This document shows positions 50,666 to 59,286 of a DNA stretch of 64,000 nucleotides, piece by piece; position 1 is the first letter of the stretch; every line of letters starts with the position of its first letter. The position numbers and the translations under genes are program-made. The notes beneath the pieces are model-generated. The model was not told the DNA's origin. It saw only the letters and a list, made by a program, of their open reading frames with translations, and ran no database searches. This stretch comes from Clostridiaceae bacterium (GTDB lineage Bacteria; Bacillota; Clostridia; Lachnospirales; Lachnospiraceae): contig CAJSZV010000011.1 in the NCBI GenBank assembly GCA_910574345.1, positions 1 to 64,000 on the forward strand, given 5' to 3'.

Positions 50666-51105
50666 TGATTTTCAATCTCCATCAGCATTGCTATCCGTCT
50701 CTCGTGTCTGTCGCTGCCCTCATACTTTGCGTCAAGCCAGGCATCCGTAATCATAATTGCCATCTCCGGTCCTATGATTCTGGAGCCAAAGGCCAATACG
50801 TTGGAATCATTATGCATCTTTGACAATCTGGCTGTACAGGGTTCACTGCACACACAGGCGCGGATGCCTTTTACCTTGCCTGCTGCCATGGAGATCCCCA
50901 CACCTGTGCCGCAGATGGCGATTCCCAAATCCGCCTCTCCCGAAGCCACGGCTTTCCCTATCCTCTCTCCGTATATGGGATAGTCACAGCTTTCCGAAGA
51001 ATCTGTTCCCATATTCACAACTTCGATTCCGCGCTCTTCAAGATGAGCCTTCACAGCCATCTTCATCTCTACGCCTGCATGGTCATTACCGATTGCAATC
51101 CTCAT
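50662..51105 (-). CDS. rpiB: Ribose-5-phosphate isomerase B / sugar-phosphate isomerase
   Basis: A 147-residue RpiB/LacAB protein: MRIAIGNDHAGVEMK at the start, catalytic Cys in IAICGTGVGISMAA (about C65), and the SRIIGPEMA and HERRI phosphate-binding parts. It interconverts ribose-5-phosphate and ribulose-5-phosphate, or allose-6-phosphate. The coupling to a 2-hydroxyacid dehydrogenase (ATGA overlap) hints at a tetronate-type or similar sugar-acid route rather than the housekeeping pentose pathway (inference). 27 bases after aroC. Confidence 0.93.
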   Translation of the reverse strand: MRIAIGNDHAGVEMKMAVKAHLEERGIEVVNMGTDSSESCDYPIYGERIGKAVASGEADLGIAICGTGVGISMAAGKVKGIRACVCSEPCTARLSKMHNDSNVLAFGSRIIGPEMAIMITDAWLDAKYEGSDRHERRIAMLMEIENQ

Positions 51106-51132
51106 ATTTCTATTCTCCTTGTTGGATTTTTG

Positions 51133-52254
51133 TCAAAATCCCTTCTCCTGCTGTCCCCTAAAGAAGTCTTGTATCCTGTCCATTCTGGAAGCCATACTTA
51201 CAAGCAGCAGATCCGCCGCGGTAAACGCGGCCATGGTTTCCAGCACCACCACTGCCCTGGGCACTATAATGGGATCATGGCGGCCCTTTATCACTGCGTC
51301 CGCCTCTTCCCCCCGGCGGTTAACCGTCTTCTGAGCAACGGAAACCGACGGAGTCGGCTTAAAGCTCACCCGCATCACGATCTGTCCCCCGTCGCTGATG
51401 CCGCCCAGGATTCCTCCGGCATGATTGGTGGCCTTTGCCACGCTGCCTTTTGAATCTTTTATAAAACTGTCATTATTCACAGAGCCCACGCTTTTTGCCG
51501 CCTGGAATCCGCTGCCGATCTCCACACCCTTCACTGCACCGATGGACATGGCGGCGTGAGCCAGCCTTGCATCCAGCTTTTCAAAAACCGGCTCTCCGAT
51601 TCCCGCCGGCAGACCGTCGATGATGCACTCTGCTATACCTCCGGCTGAATCCCCTTTTGCCATCAGTTCTTCCAGATAAGCTTCGGCACGAAGAGCCGCT
51701 TTCGCATCAGGCATATACAGCCGGTTGTTTAATCTTTCCTTGAGATCAAAACGAGTTTCGTCAATCTCCACTTCCCCGACGGCCCTCGTATAAGCAGTTA
51801 CCGTAATTCCCAGTTCTCTCAGCAGTTTTGCTCCGATGGCTCCTGCCGCCACTCTTCCTATGGTCTCCCGGCCGGAAGAACGTCCGCCTCCCCGGTAATC
51901 CCGGAACCCATATTTTTGATCAAAGGTAAAGTCCGCATGACCTGGCCGATAGAGGTCTTTGATATCATCGTAATCCCGGGAACGCTGGTCTGTGTTGCGC
52001 ACCAGCAAAGAAACCGGGGTTCCCGTGGTCTTCCCCTCAAAAACCCCTGACAGAATCTCCACCGCGTCGCCTTCCCGGCGCTTGGTGGTGAACCTGTTCT
52101 GTCCCGGCTTTCTTCTGTCCAGATACTCCTGGATATCCTCTTCACATAAAGACAGTCCGGCCGGACAGCCGTCTACCACCACCCCGATTCCTTTCCCGTG
52201 GGATTCCCCCCATGTGGTCATGGTCAGCAGGGTCCCCCATGTAGAACCGGCCAT
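51133..52254 (-). CDS. aroC: Chorismate synthase
   Basis: A 373-residue FMN-dependent enzyme that makes chorismate from EPSP, the last step of the shikimate path. N-terminal MAGSTWGTLLTMTTWGESHGKGIG holds the signature GESHG. The later blocks FTFDQKYGFRDYRGGGRSSGRE and GGISDGGQIVMRVSFKPTPSV are intact, and the DAVIKGRHDP segment is present. Full length. No other aromatic genes are near; it lies one base after the lactonase stop and before rpiB. Confidence 0.97.
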   Translation of the reverse strand: MAGSTWGTLLTMTTWGESHGKGIGVVVDGCPAGLSLCEEDIQEYLDRRKPGQNRFTTKRREGDAVEILSGVFEGKTTGTPVSLLVRNTDQRSRDYDDIKDLYRPGHADFTFDQKYGFRDYRGGGRSSGRETIGRVAAGAIGAKLLRELGITVTAYTRAVGEVEIDETRFDLKERLNNRLYMPDAKAALRAEAYLEELMAKGDSAGGIAECIIDGLPAGIGEPVFEKLDARLAHAAMSIGAVKGVEIGSGFQAAKSVGSVNNDSFIKDSKGSVAKATNHAGGILGGISDGGQIVMRVSFKPTPSVSVAQKTVNRRGEEADAVIKGRHDPIIVPRAVVVLETMAAFTAADLLLVSMASRMDRIQDFFRGQQEKGF

Positions 52255-52255
52255 T

Positions 52256-53302
52256 CTAGCGCACCTTCACAATCGCGCAGCAGTTGGGTTCATCCACCTT
52301 CATAGGCTTCCCGTTCATAACCAGAAGTCCCTTCTCATAGTCTACGGTGAAGAACGTGATAGTTCCCGATTCATGGTTAAAGCTGGCCACATGCCTGTCA
52401 TCCGGGAAGACCGCTATGTCCTTGGGATATACGCCGCTGATGGGCAGACAGCATTTCAGCGTAAGAATGCCGGTGTTCTCATCTCTCTCAAAGATGCTGA
52501 CCGTATCGTCCCCTGCGTTGCTGCAGAATAAATACTTCTCGTCCGATGAGAAACGGATGGCGCAGGCAGCAGTCAGCTGGCTTAAGCGCTTTCCTGTAGT
52601 GGGAATCGTCTGAATCTTCTCAATCTTGGGAGAACGCTTTCCCGTCTCATAAGTATATACGTCGATTACGTTCTTTACCTCATACATGAGATAGATAAAC
52701 TTTCCGTCAGAACTGAAGATAAAGTGCCTCGGCGCTGATTCAAGGTCACAGGGAATGGCATCCACCAGCACCATCTGCTCCTCCTGGAACCGGTAAATCT
52801 TTACCTGGTCGACTCCTAAATCAGCCACCATGACAAACCTTCTGTCAGGAGTCATGCGGGTACAGCTGATATGGGGACGGAAGGTTCTCTCCGCCACGCT
52901 TCCCAGTCCCTTATGATATACGCCTGCCGCGATGCTTCCGACAGTTCCATCCTGGTTTAAGTGCATGACCGTGGCCTTGCCGTCATGATAGCCGGATATG
53001 AACAAATATTTCCCCTCAGGCTCCACGGACAGCTGGCATCCCCTCATGCCTCTGATATTGGCCGTGTTCAGCTTGGTAATACTTCCGTTCTCATGAATCC
53101 GGTAGGAAACCACACCCTCGTCTGCAATGGAGTATAAGGTCTTGCCGTCAGCTGACGGTACAAGATAAGAAGAATTGTCAATCTCCATCTCGCAGCGTTC
53201 TTTAAACCTTCCATTCTCAACATCCACATCATAAACAGTGATGCCCTTCGCATTGCCTGTGTAGGAATAGGAACCTACATACGCCATATATACACCCTTC
53301 AT
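52256..53302 (-). CDS. Lactonase-family beta-propeller protein (6-phosphogluconolactonase type)
   Basis: A 348-residue seven-bladed propeller of the YbhE/Pgl family: YVGSYSYTGNAKGITVYDVDVENG at the start, and RPHISCTRMTPDRRFVMVADLGVDQVKIYRF and HFIFSSDGKFIYLMYE in later blades. It hydrolyses sugar lactones, by analogy 6-phosphogluconolactone. AGGAGG precedes the ATG; a second ATG five codons on (MAYVGSY) with AAGGGTG is possible. It leads the run with aroC and rpiB. The assignment to Pgl activity is not proved. Confidence 0.85.
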   Translation of the reverse strand: MKGVYMAYVGSYSYTGNAKGITVYDVDVENGRFKERCEMEIDNSSYLVPSADGKTLYSIADEGVVSYRIHENGSITKLNTANIRGMRGCQLSVEPEGKYLFISGYHDGKATVMHLNQDGTVGSIAAGVYHKGLGSVAERTFRPHISCTRMTPDRRFVMVADLGVDQVKIYRFQEEQMVLVDAIPCDLESAPRHFIFSSDGKFIYLMYEVKNVIDVYTYETGKRSPKIEKIQTIPTTGKRLSQLTAACAIRFSSDEKYLFCSNAGDDTVSIFERDENTGILTLKCCLPISGVYPKDIAVFPDDRHVASFNHESGTITFFTVDYEKGLLVMNGKPMKVDEPNCCAIVKVR

Positions 53303-53374
53303 CTTACTAATCCTCCTAAAATTCCTGAGTTTTTAAGTTAAAAATATAATATCATACATTTCACAAAAAAGCTA

Positions 53375-53485
53375 TTGACATACACATATTTTTCTGTATA
53401 ATGGGATTTGCGCTTTGTTTATTATTACTAAACTTTTTGTTTGTATTTAGTATCAGTTAGTATTAGTAAACTTTTTGTTTGCATT
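53375..53485 (+). promoter_or_regulatory. Promoter and twin operators of the XRE-cupin/pot operon
   Basis: TTGACA (53375-53380), 16 bases, TATAAT (53397-53402); start near 53409. Two copies of a 23-base direct repeat begin at 53425 and 53463, 38 bases apart, differing in two positions. Each contains AAAC, TTTTT, GTTT, an inverted repeat of 13 bases. Both lie downstream of the start, so a bound regulator would act as a roadblock. The first gene product is the natural ligand (inference). Confidence 0.7.
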
Positions 53486-53520
53486 CAGCCCTTTTCACAG
53501 ATTAAGAAAGGAGAATGTTC

Positions 53521-54054
53521 GTGGATATCGGCTTAAAACTGAAAGAACTTCGGATTCTCAAGGGCCTCACCCAGGAAGAGCTGGCTGACCGGGCGGAGCT
53601 GTCAAAAGGCTTCATCTCCCAGCTGGAACGGAACCTGACATCTCCCTCCATCGCTACTCTCATGGATATCCTCCAGTGCCTTGGAACCACGATCGGAGAA
53701 TTTTTTAATGAGACTCCGGAAGAACAGATCGTATTCGGCAAAGGAGATTATTTCGAAAAAAAGGATTCTGAACTAAATAATGAAATCAAGTGGATTATTC
53801 CCAACGCCCAGAAAAACATGATGGAGCCTATCCTTCTGACTCTGGAAGCCGGAGGAGAGACTTACCCTGACAATCCTCATGAAGGAGAGGAATTCGGTTA
53901 TGTGCTCCAGGGCATGGTCTCCATACATATAGGCAGCAAGATCTACCGGGCCAAAAAGGGAGAATCCTTTTACTTTGTTTCTGATAAAAAACATTACCTC
54001 ACCAGCAAGTCCGGGGCTGTGATCCTCTGGGTCAGCTCGCCCCCCAGTTTTTAA
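53521..54054 (+). CDS. XRE-family regulator with cupin domain (PuuR-like)
   Basis: A 178-codon gene. Residues 1-60 form an HTH_3 domain (LKELRILKGLTQEELADRAELSKGFISQLER), and residues about 105-175 a cupin (PHEGEEFGYVLQGMVSIHIGSKIYRAKKGESFYF). This architecture is that of PuuR-like regulators of polyamine genes. I prefer the GTG at 53521, seven bases after AAGGAG; an ATG two codons earlier lies only two bases from it. It begins the operon with potABCD, which it probably represses when polyamine is plentiful (inference). Confidence 0.9.
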   Translation: MDIGLKLKELRILKGLTQEELADRAELSKGFISQLERNLTSPSIATLMDILQCLGTTIGEFFNETPEEQIVFGKGDYFEKKDSELNNEIKWIIPNAQKNMMEPILLTLEAGGETYPDNPHEGEEFGYVLQGMVSIHIGSKIYRAKKGESFYFVSDKKHYLTSKSGAVILWVSSPPSF

Positions 54055-54070
54055 TTGAGGAGGAAGGCAC

Positions 54071-55144
54071 ATGGGCAATCTCATTGATTTAATTAACATC
54101 TCGAAAAGCTTTGACGGAACTCTGGTATTGGATGATCTGAATCTGTCTGTAAAGGAGAATACTTTTGTCACCCTCCTTGGCCCCAGCGGCTGCGGAAAGA
54201 CTACAACCCTTCGGATCATCGGAGGGTTCGAACGGGCCAACAAGGGCAGGGTTATTTTTGACGGGCAGGACATCTCAGACCTTCCCCCCAATAAGCGTCA
54301 GCTGAACACCGTATTCCAGAAGTACGCCCTGTTCACCCATATGAATATTGCGGAAAACATTGCATTCGGCCTTAAGATCAAGAACAAGCCCAAAGCCTAC
54401 ATTCAGGATAAGATCAAGTATGCTTTAAAGCTTGTTAACCTTGACGGCTATGAAAACCGCAGCGTAGATTCCTTAAGCGGCGGCCAGCAGCAGCGCATCG
54501 CCATAGCCAGAGCCATTGTCAACGAACCCCGTGTGCTGCTTTTGGATGAGCCTTTGGGCGCTTTGGATTTAAAGCTCAGGCAGGATATGCAGTATGAACT
54601 AATCCGCTTAAAGAACGAGCTTGGCATCACCTTTATCTATGTGACCCATGACCAGGAGGAAGCCCTTACCATGTCCGATACCATCGTGGTCATGAATCAG
54701 GGATATATTCAGCAGATGGGCACGCCGGAGCAGATCTACAATGAACCGGAAAACGCCTTTGTGGCTGACTTTATCGGCGAGAGCAACATTGTCCACGGCA
54801 CCATGATCCGCGACGAGCTGGTGGAAATCTTCGGATCCCGGTTCGCCTGCGTGGACAAAGGCTTTGGAACCAATACCCCTGTGGATGTGGTGATCCGCCC
54901 GGAAGATATTGACCTTGTAAGTCCTGAGGAAGGGTCCTTAAAGGGAGTATGCACCCACCTGATTTTTAAGGGCGTTCACTATGAGATGGAAGTCACCACC
55001 TCTGACGGATTCGAGTGGCTTGTACACAGCACCGATATGTGTCCCGTAGGGAAAGAGGTTGGCATTCATGTGGATCCTTTTGACATTCAGATCATGAACA
55101 AACCTGCATCGGAGGACGAGGAGGCCGTGGGAGTCAATGAGTAA
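54071..55144 (+). CDS. potA: Spermidine/putrescine ABC transporter ATPase
   Basis: A 357-residue ABC ATPase: Walker [10 protein letters not shown] (37-45), signature LSGGQQQR, Walker [12 protein letters not shown], and the C-terminal TOBE domain (about 275-345). It powers uptake of putrescine or spermidine through PotB and PotC, with PotD as receptor. GAGGAGGAAGG precedes the ATG. It is 16 bases after the regulator and overlaps potB by eight bases, so stoichiometry is kept by coupling. Confidence 0.95.
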   Translation: MGNLIDLINISKSFDGTLVLDDLNLSVKENTFVTLLGPSGCGKTTTLRIIGGFERANKGRVIFDGQDISDLPPNKRQLNTVFQKYALFTHMNIAENIAFGLKIKNKPKAYIQDKIKYALKLVNLDGYENRSVDSLSGGQQQRIAIARAIVNEPRVLLLDEPLGALDLKLRQDMQYELIRLKNELGITFIYVTHDQEEALTMSDTIVVMNQGYIQQMGTPEQIYNEPENAFVADFIGESNIVHGTMIRDELVEIFGSRFACVDKGFGTNTPVDVVIRPEDIDLVSPEEGSLKGVCTHLIFKGVHYEMEVTTSDGFEWLVHSTDMCPVGKEVGIHVDPFDIQIMNKPASEDEEAVGVNE

Positions 55145-55949
55145 AAAATTATTATCAGGCCCCTATCTGGTATGGATGATGGGATTCACCGTAATTCCCC
55201 TGCTTTTGATTGTGTATTACGGTCTTACGGACAAAAGCGGCGCCTTTACCCTGGCCAATATTATTTCCATCGCCACAGCAGAGCATTCCAAAGCACTGTG
55301 GCTTTCCCTGGGGCTCTCTTTCATAAGTACCTTAATCTGCCTGGTTCTTGCCTATCCCCTGGCCATGGTCCTGAGAAAGCGGGGTGTGGGCAGAGGGAGT
55401 TTCGTGGTATTTATCTTCATCCTTCCCATGTGGATGAACTTTCTTCTGCGAACCCTGGCATGGCAGACTCTCCTGGAAAGAAACGGTGTGATCAACGGCA
55501 TCTTAAGCGCCCTGCATCTGCCTAATCAGTCTCTCATTAACACGCCGGGAGCAATTATTCTGGGTATGGTATACAACTTCCTGCCCTTTATGGTGCTCCC
55601 CATCTACAATGTGCTCTGCAAGATAGACGATAACACCATCAATGCGGCCCATGATCTCGGCGCTGACTTTTACCAGACTCTGGTGCGTATCTGGCTGCCT
55701 TTAAGCGTACCCGGCATTATCAGCGGCATTACCATGGTGTTTGTCCCGGCCCTCACCACCTTTGTGATCTCCAACCTGCTGGGCGGCAGCAAGATCCTGC
55801 TTATCGGCAATGTAATCGAGCAGGAATTCACCCGCGGAAGCAACTGGCATCTGGGCTCCGGACTTTCCCTGGTTCTCATGATATTCATTCTGGCCAGTAT
55901 GGCTCTTATTGCCAAATATGATAAAGACGGGGAGGGCACTGCATTCTGA
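55137..55949 (+). CDS. potB: Spermidine/putrescine ABC transporter permease PotB
   Basis: A 270-residue permease with six transmembrane helices and the EAA-type loop [26 protein letters not shown] that contacts PotA. It is one half of the polyamine channel in the membrane. Starts eight bases before the end of potA and its stop shares a base with potC (TGATG). Length fits PotB (about 275-285). No atypical residues seen. Confidence 0.94.
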   Translation: MSKKLLSGPYLVWMMGFTVIPLLLIVYYGLTDKSGAFTLANIISIATAEHSKALWLSLGLSFISTLICLVLAYPLAMVLRKRGVGRGSFVVFIFILPMWMNFLLRTLAWQTLLERNGVINGILSALHLPNQSLINTPGAIILGMVYNFLPFMVLPIYNVLCKIDDNTINAAHDLGADFYQTLVRIWLPLSVPGIISGITMVFVPALTTFVISNLLGGSKILLIGNVIEQEFTRGSNWHLGSGLSLVLMIFILASMALIAKYDKDGEGTAF

Positions 55950-56749
55950 TGAAAAAGACAAAAGACCGTTTGAAACGGATTGGAGAAAATTTTTATCTGG
56001 TGTTTATTATGGTGTTTCTCTATGCGCCTATTGCCACCCTCATGGTCCTTTCCTTCAGCAACTCCAAGTCCCGGACCCAGTGGGGCGGCTTCACCCTTCG
56101 GTGGTATGGGGAGATGTTTCAAAGTTCCACGATCATGACTGCTCTGCAGAATACTCTGGTCATCGCCTTTGCCTCCGCCCTGATCGCCACGGTCATCGGT
56201 ACGGCGGCGGCCATCGCCATCAGCAGCATGAAGCCGCTTCCCAGAACGGTAATTATGGGAATCACCAACATTCCCATGCTCAACGCCGATATCGTCACCG
56301 GCATCTCCCTCATGCTTGGCTTTATCGCTTTCGGCATCTCTCTGGGATTTAAGACCATTTTGATCGCTCACATCACATTCAATATTCCCTATGTGATCTT
56401 AAGCGTCATGCCCAAGTTAAAGCAGACCAACAAAAGCGTCTATGAGGCTGCTATGGACCTGGGAGCATCGCCTGTGTATGCATTTTTTAAGGTGGTATTT
56501 CCTGATATTCTGCCCGGAGTCCTGTCAGGATTTCTCCTTGCCTTTACCATGTCCTTAGACGACTTTATCATCACCCATTTTACAAAGGGAGCCGGGATCA
56601 ATACCTTATCCACGCTTATCTACAGCGAAGTGCGGAGGGGAATCAAACCGTCCATGTATGCATTGTCCACAGTGATCTTTATGACTGTGCTGACGCTGCT
56701 TATCATTACTAATTTTGCACCAGAGAAAAAAGGTGCTCATAAAAATTAA
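55949..56749 (+). CDS. potC: Spermidine/putrescine ABC transporter permease PotC
   Basis: A 266-residue permease with six helices. The coupling loop EAAMDLGASPVYAFFKVVFPDILPGVLSGF is intact, and the family block SLDDFIITHFTKG lies near the end. It is the second half of the polyamine channel. Start overlaps the potB stop by one base. PotD follows 36 bases later with its own AGGAGG. Confidence 0.95.
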   Translation: MKKTKDRLKRIGENFYLVFIMVFLYAPIATLMVLSFSNSKSRTQWGGFTLRWYGEMFQSSTIMTALQNTLVIAFASALIATVIGTAAAIAISSMKPLPRTVIMGITNIPMLNADIVTGISLMLGFIAFGISLGFKTILIAHITFNIPYVILSVMPKLKQTNKSVYEAAMDLGASPVYAFFKVVFPDILPGVLSGFLLAFTMSLDDFIITHFTKGAGINTLSTLIYSEVRRGIKPSMYALSTVIFMTVLTLLIITNFAPEKKGAHKN

Positions 56750-56785
56750 AACAGACACATGAAATGTGCAGGAGGATAGCAGAAT

Positions 56786-57883
56786 ATGGGAAGAAGACAT
56801 TTTGCCTTCGGGCTGGGAATTTTACTGGGAACGGCATCTGTCCTTGGAGGATGCGGCGGTCCCTCAAAAAGCAATGACTCCAAAAACGCCGGAGAAGTCT
56901 ATGTATATAACTGGGGGGAATACATTGATGAAGAAGTCATCTCCATGTTTGAGGCGGAAACAGGCATCAAAGTAATCTATGACATGTTTGAAACCAATGA
57001 GGATATGTACCCGGTAATTGAAGCCGGCGGCAGAACTTATGATGTTGTCTGTCCCTCGGATTATATGATTCAGAAAATGATCGAAAACCAGATGCTGGCT
57101 GAGATCAATTTTGACAATATTCCTAATATTGACCAGATCGACCCGGAATATATAGAAAGATCCAAAAGCTTTGACCCGGAAAATAAATATTCCGTGCCAT
57201 ACTGCTGGGGAACTGTGGGAATCCTTTACAACACCTCCATGGTAGCGCCGGAAGATGTGCCCTCCAAGTGGTCCGACCTCTGGGATGAAAAGTTTTCAGG
57301 TGAGATTCTCATGCAGGACAGCGTGCGTGATGCTTTCATGGTAGCTTTGAAATCCCTGAATTACTCCATGAACTCCGCTGACAGAGGCGAGCTGGAAGAA
57401 GCGCGGGATCTCCTCATCCGTCAGAAACCCCTGGTTCAGGCCTATGTCATCGACCAGGTGCGCGACAAGATGATCGGCGGCGAGGCGGCTATCGGCGTTA
57501 TCTACTCAGGCGAAATGCTTTATATTCAGGAGGAAGTGGAAAACCAGGGCCTGGATTATACTCTGGAGTATGTGATTCCTGAGGAAGGCACCAATGTGTG
57601 GATTGACTCCTGGGTTATTCCCGCCAACGCAAAGAATAAGGAGAATGCAGAAGCCTGGATCAATTTCCTCTGCCGCCCTGAGATTGCCAAAATGAACTTT
57701 GAGTACATTACCTACCCCACTCCCAATAAAGGCGCCTTTGATCTTCTTGACGAAGAGCTTCAGAATAATAAGGCTGTGTTCCCGAACGTGGAATCTCTTG
57801 ACAACTGCGAAGTATTCCAGTATCTTGGAGATGAAGTAGATACCATTTACAACGACCTGTGGAAGGAAGTAAAATCCAACTGA
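56786..57883 (+). CDS. potD: Spermidine/putrescine-binding lipoprotein PotD
   Basis: A 365-residue extracellular receptor. The lipoprotein signal ends at L20-G-G-C23, so it is anchored to the outer face of the membrane. The mature protein starts VYVYNWGEYIDEEVISMFEAETGIKV, the PotD/PotF signature. Aromatic and acidic residues of the polyamine site are spread through it (DYMIQKMIENQ, CWGTVGILYNT, WIDSWVIP). AGGAGG precedes the ATG. It delivers polyamine to PotBC. Last transporter gene of the operon. Confidence 0.95.
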   Translation: MGRRHFAFGLGILLGTASVLGGCGGPSKSNDSKNAGEVYVYNWGEYIDEEVISMFEAETGIKVIYDMFETNEDMYPVIEAGGRTYDVVCPSDYMIQKMIENQMLAEINFDNIPNIDQIDPEYIERSKSFDPENKYSVPYCWGTVGILYNTSMVAPEDVPSKWSDLWDEKFSGEILMQDSVRDAFMVALKSLNYSMNSADRGELEEARDLLIRQKPLVQAYVIDQVRDKMIGGEAAIGVIYSGEMLYIQEEVENQGLDYTLEYVIPEEGTNVWIDSWVIPANAKNKENAEAWINFLCRPEIAKMNFEYITYPTPNKGAFDLLDEELQNNKAVFPNVESLDNCEVFQYLGDEVDTIYNDLWKEVKSN

Positions 57884-57937
57884 GAAGTTATAGGTACAAA
57901 AGGCAAGGCGGCAAACCGCCGGAAGGGAGCTTTAATT

Positions 57938-58279
57938 ATGGAAGCTTTGGAATTACTGCTGCGTCATGTTGTCGATGCGGCCATTATCTGTTTTGAGTTT
58001 GTGGGAGTCTTTGTCATCATCCTGGCCGGCCTTAAAGGTATCCGGGATTATGTAAAAAAGAATCCTCAGATCCGTCTGAACCTGGCTACAGGTATGGCCT
58101 TAGGACTGGAATTTAAGCTGGGCAGCGAGATTCTCCGTACGGTTATCGTCCGGGAATTATCTGAGATTGCCACAGTGGCTGCCATCATCGTTCTCCGGGC
58201 CGCCCTTACCTTCCTGATTCACTGGGAGATCAAAGTGGAGAAGGCAGATGAGGAAGAGCTGAATGAGAATCATCATTGA
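57938..58279 (+). CDS. DUF1622 small membrane protein
   Basis: A 113-residue protein with two or three hydrophobic helices (about 10-33, 65-95) and the conserved block GLEFKLGSEILRTVIVRE, as in the DUF1622 family of unknown function. GGAAGGGAG precedes the ATG. It follows potD by 54 bases with no terminator between, and the operon terminator comes just after it, so it belongs to the polyamine transcript. Function in polyamine uptake is only inferred from position. Confidence 0.8.
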   Translation: MEALELLLRHVVDAAIICFEFVGVFVIILAGLKGIRDYVKKNPQIRLNLATGMALGLEFKLGSEILRTVIVRELSEIATVAAIIVLRAALTFLIHWEIKVEKADEEELNENHH

Positions 58280-58290
58280 GCTTGCTGTTA

Positions 58291-58315
58291 ATCCCGCATC
58301 AGCGGGATTTTTTTC
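58291..58315 (+). terminator. Terminator of the pot operon
   Basis: ATCCCGC (58291-58297), loop ATCA, GCGGGAT (58302-58308), then a run of T to 58314. It follows the DUF1622 gene by 11 bases. Confidence 0.9.
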
Positions 58316-58346
58316 GCCTATGACCCGGTTTCCGGAGAAAGTGTGA

Positions 58347-58375
58347 TTGACAACTGCGGAATAATTGGGTATGGT
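58347..58375 (+). promoter_or_regulatory. Promoter of the HAD hydrolase gene
   Basis: TTGACA (58347-58352), 17 bases, TATGGT (58370-58375); it begins about 30 bases after the pot terminator. Confidence 0.65.
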
Positions 58376-58413
58376 GAAAACAGTATGAAAAAGAAAGGAA
58401 TTTTAGAAGAATT

Positions 58414-59223
58414 ATGTATAAGATTATCGCTTGCGACTTAGATGAGACCTTATTGGGCTCCGACAGAACCATCCCGGAAAGAAACATAAGGGCCATCCGA
58501 AAGGCGCGGGATATGGGCCTTCGATTTGTCCCGGCCACGGGCAGAGGCTACCATTCCGTAGCGCCCACCTTAAAAGATCTGGATTTGTTTCAGAAAGAGA
58601 AGGAATATGTGATTTCCTACAACGGCGGGGCCATTACGGAAAACAAGGACTGGCGCCTTTTGCATTTTCAGGGGATCTCCTTTGACCTGGCCCAAGAACT
58701 GTACAAAAGAGGCAGGAATTACGATGTAGCCATTCACATCTATACCAGGGAAATGATGTATCTGTACAACGCCGAGCCGGAGGATGCCAGGTCTCTGTCC
58801 GCACGGATGAAGGTGATGGAGATCTCCGGCGACAATATTGACTTTCTGAAAGGAACGGATATTGTAAAAGCTTTGTATATGAATACGGATTATGAGTATC
58901 TGCGCCGGATAGAGGAAGACTATAATGATCTGGCCCCCCAGATGGATGTGAGTTACTCCAGCAACCGCTTTATCGAGTTCAATCACACTGGTGTCAACAA
59001 AGGGACGGGGCTTATGTCCCTGGCCGGGATGCTGGGAGTAAAGACGGAGGAGACCATAGCCATCGGCGATAACTTTAATGATCTTTCCATGATCAAAGCA
59101 GCCGGCCTGGGAGTGGGTGTGGCCAATTCCATAGAGGGAATCAAGAAAGACTGTGATTATATCACAAAGGCTTCCAATGATGAAGGAGCTGTGGCCGAGG
59201 TAATCGAAAAATTTATTTTGTAA
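58414..59223 (+). CDS. HAD-superfamily (Cof-type) sugar phosphatase
   Basis: A 269-residue protein: motif I CDLDETLLG (D8, D10), a large cap of the IIB type, the catalytic Lys in HTGVNKGTGL, and motif IV GDNFNDLSMIKAAG. Cof-type enzymes remove phosphate from sugar or nucleotide phosphates and flavins in the cytoplasm; the substrate cannot be set from sequence. It has its own promoter and is followed by the MalY-like gene, which also has its own. Confidence 0.92.
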   Translation: MYKIIACDLDETLLGSDRTIPERNIRAIRKARDMGLRFVPATGRGYHSVAPTLKDLDLFQKEKEYVISYNGGAITENKDWRLLHFQGISFDLAQELYKRGRNYDVAIHIYTREMMYLYNAEPEDARSLSARMKVMEISGDNIDFLKGTDIVKALYMNTDYEYLRRIEEDYNDLAPQMDVSYSSNRFIEFNHTGVNKGTGLMSLAGMLGVKTEETIAIGDNFNDLSMIKAAGLGVGVANSIEGIKKDCDYITKASNDEGAVAEVIEKFIL

Positions 59224-59246
59224 ATCCCCAAAACATGTGTTACACT
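59218..59246 (+). promoter_or_regulatory. Promoter of the MalY-like gene
   Basis: TTGTAA (59218-59223), 17 bases, TACACT (59241-59246). It overlaps the end of the HAD gene. Moderate match. Confidence 0.5.
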
Positions 59247-59286
59247 GAAGGAAACAGTTACTACAAAGAAAAGTGAGGAAAATTTT

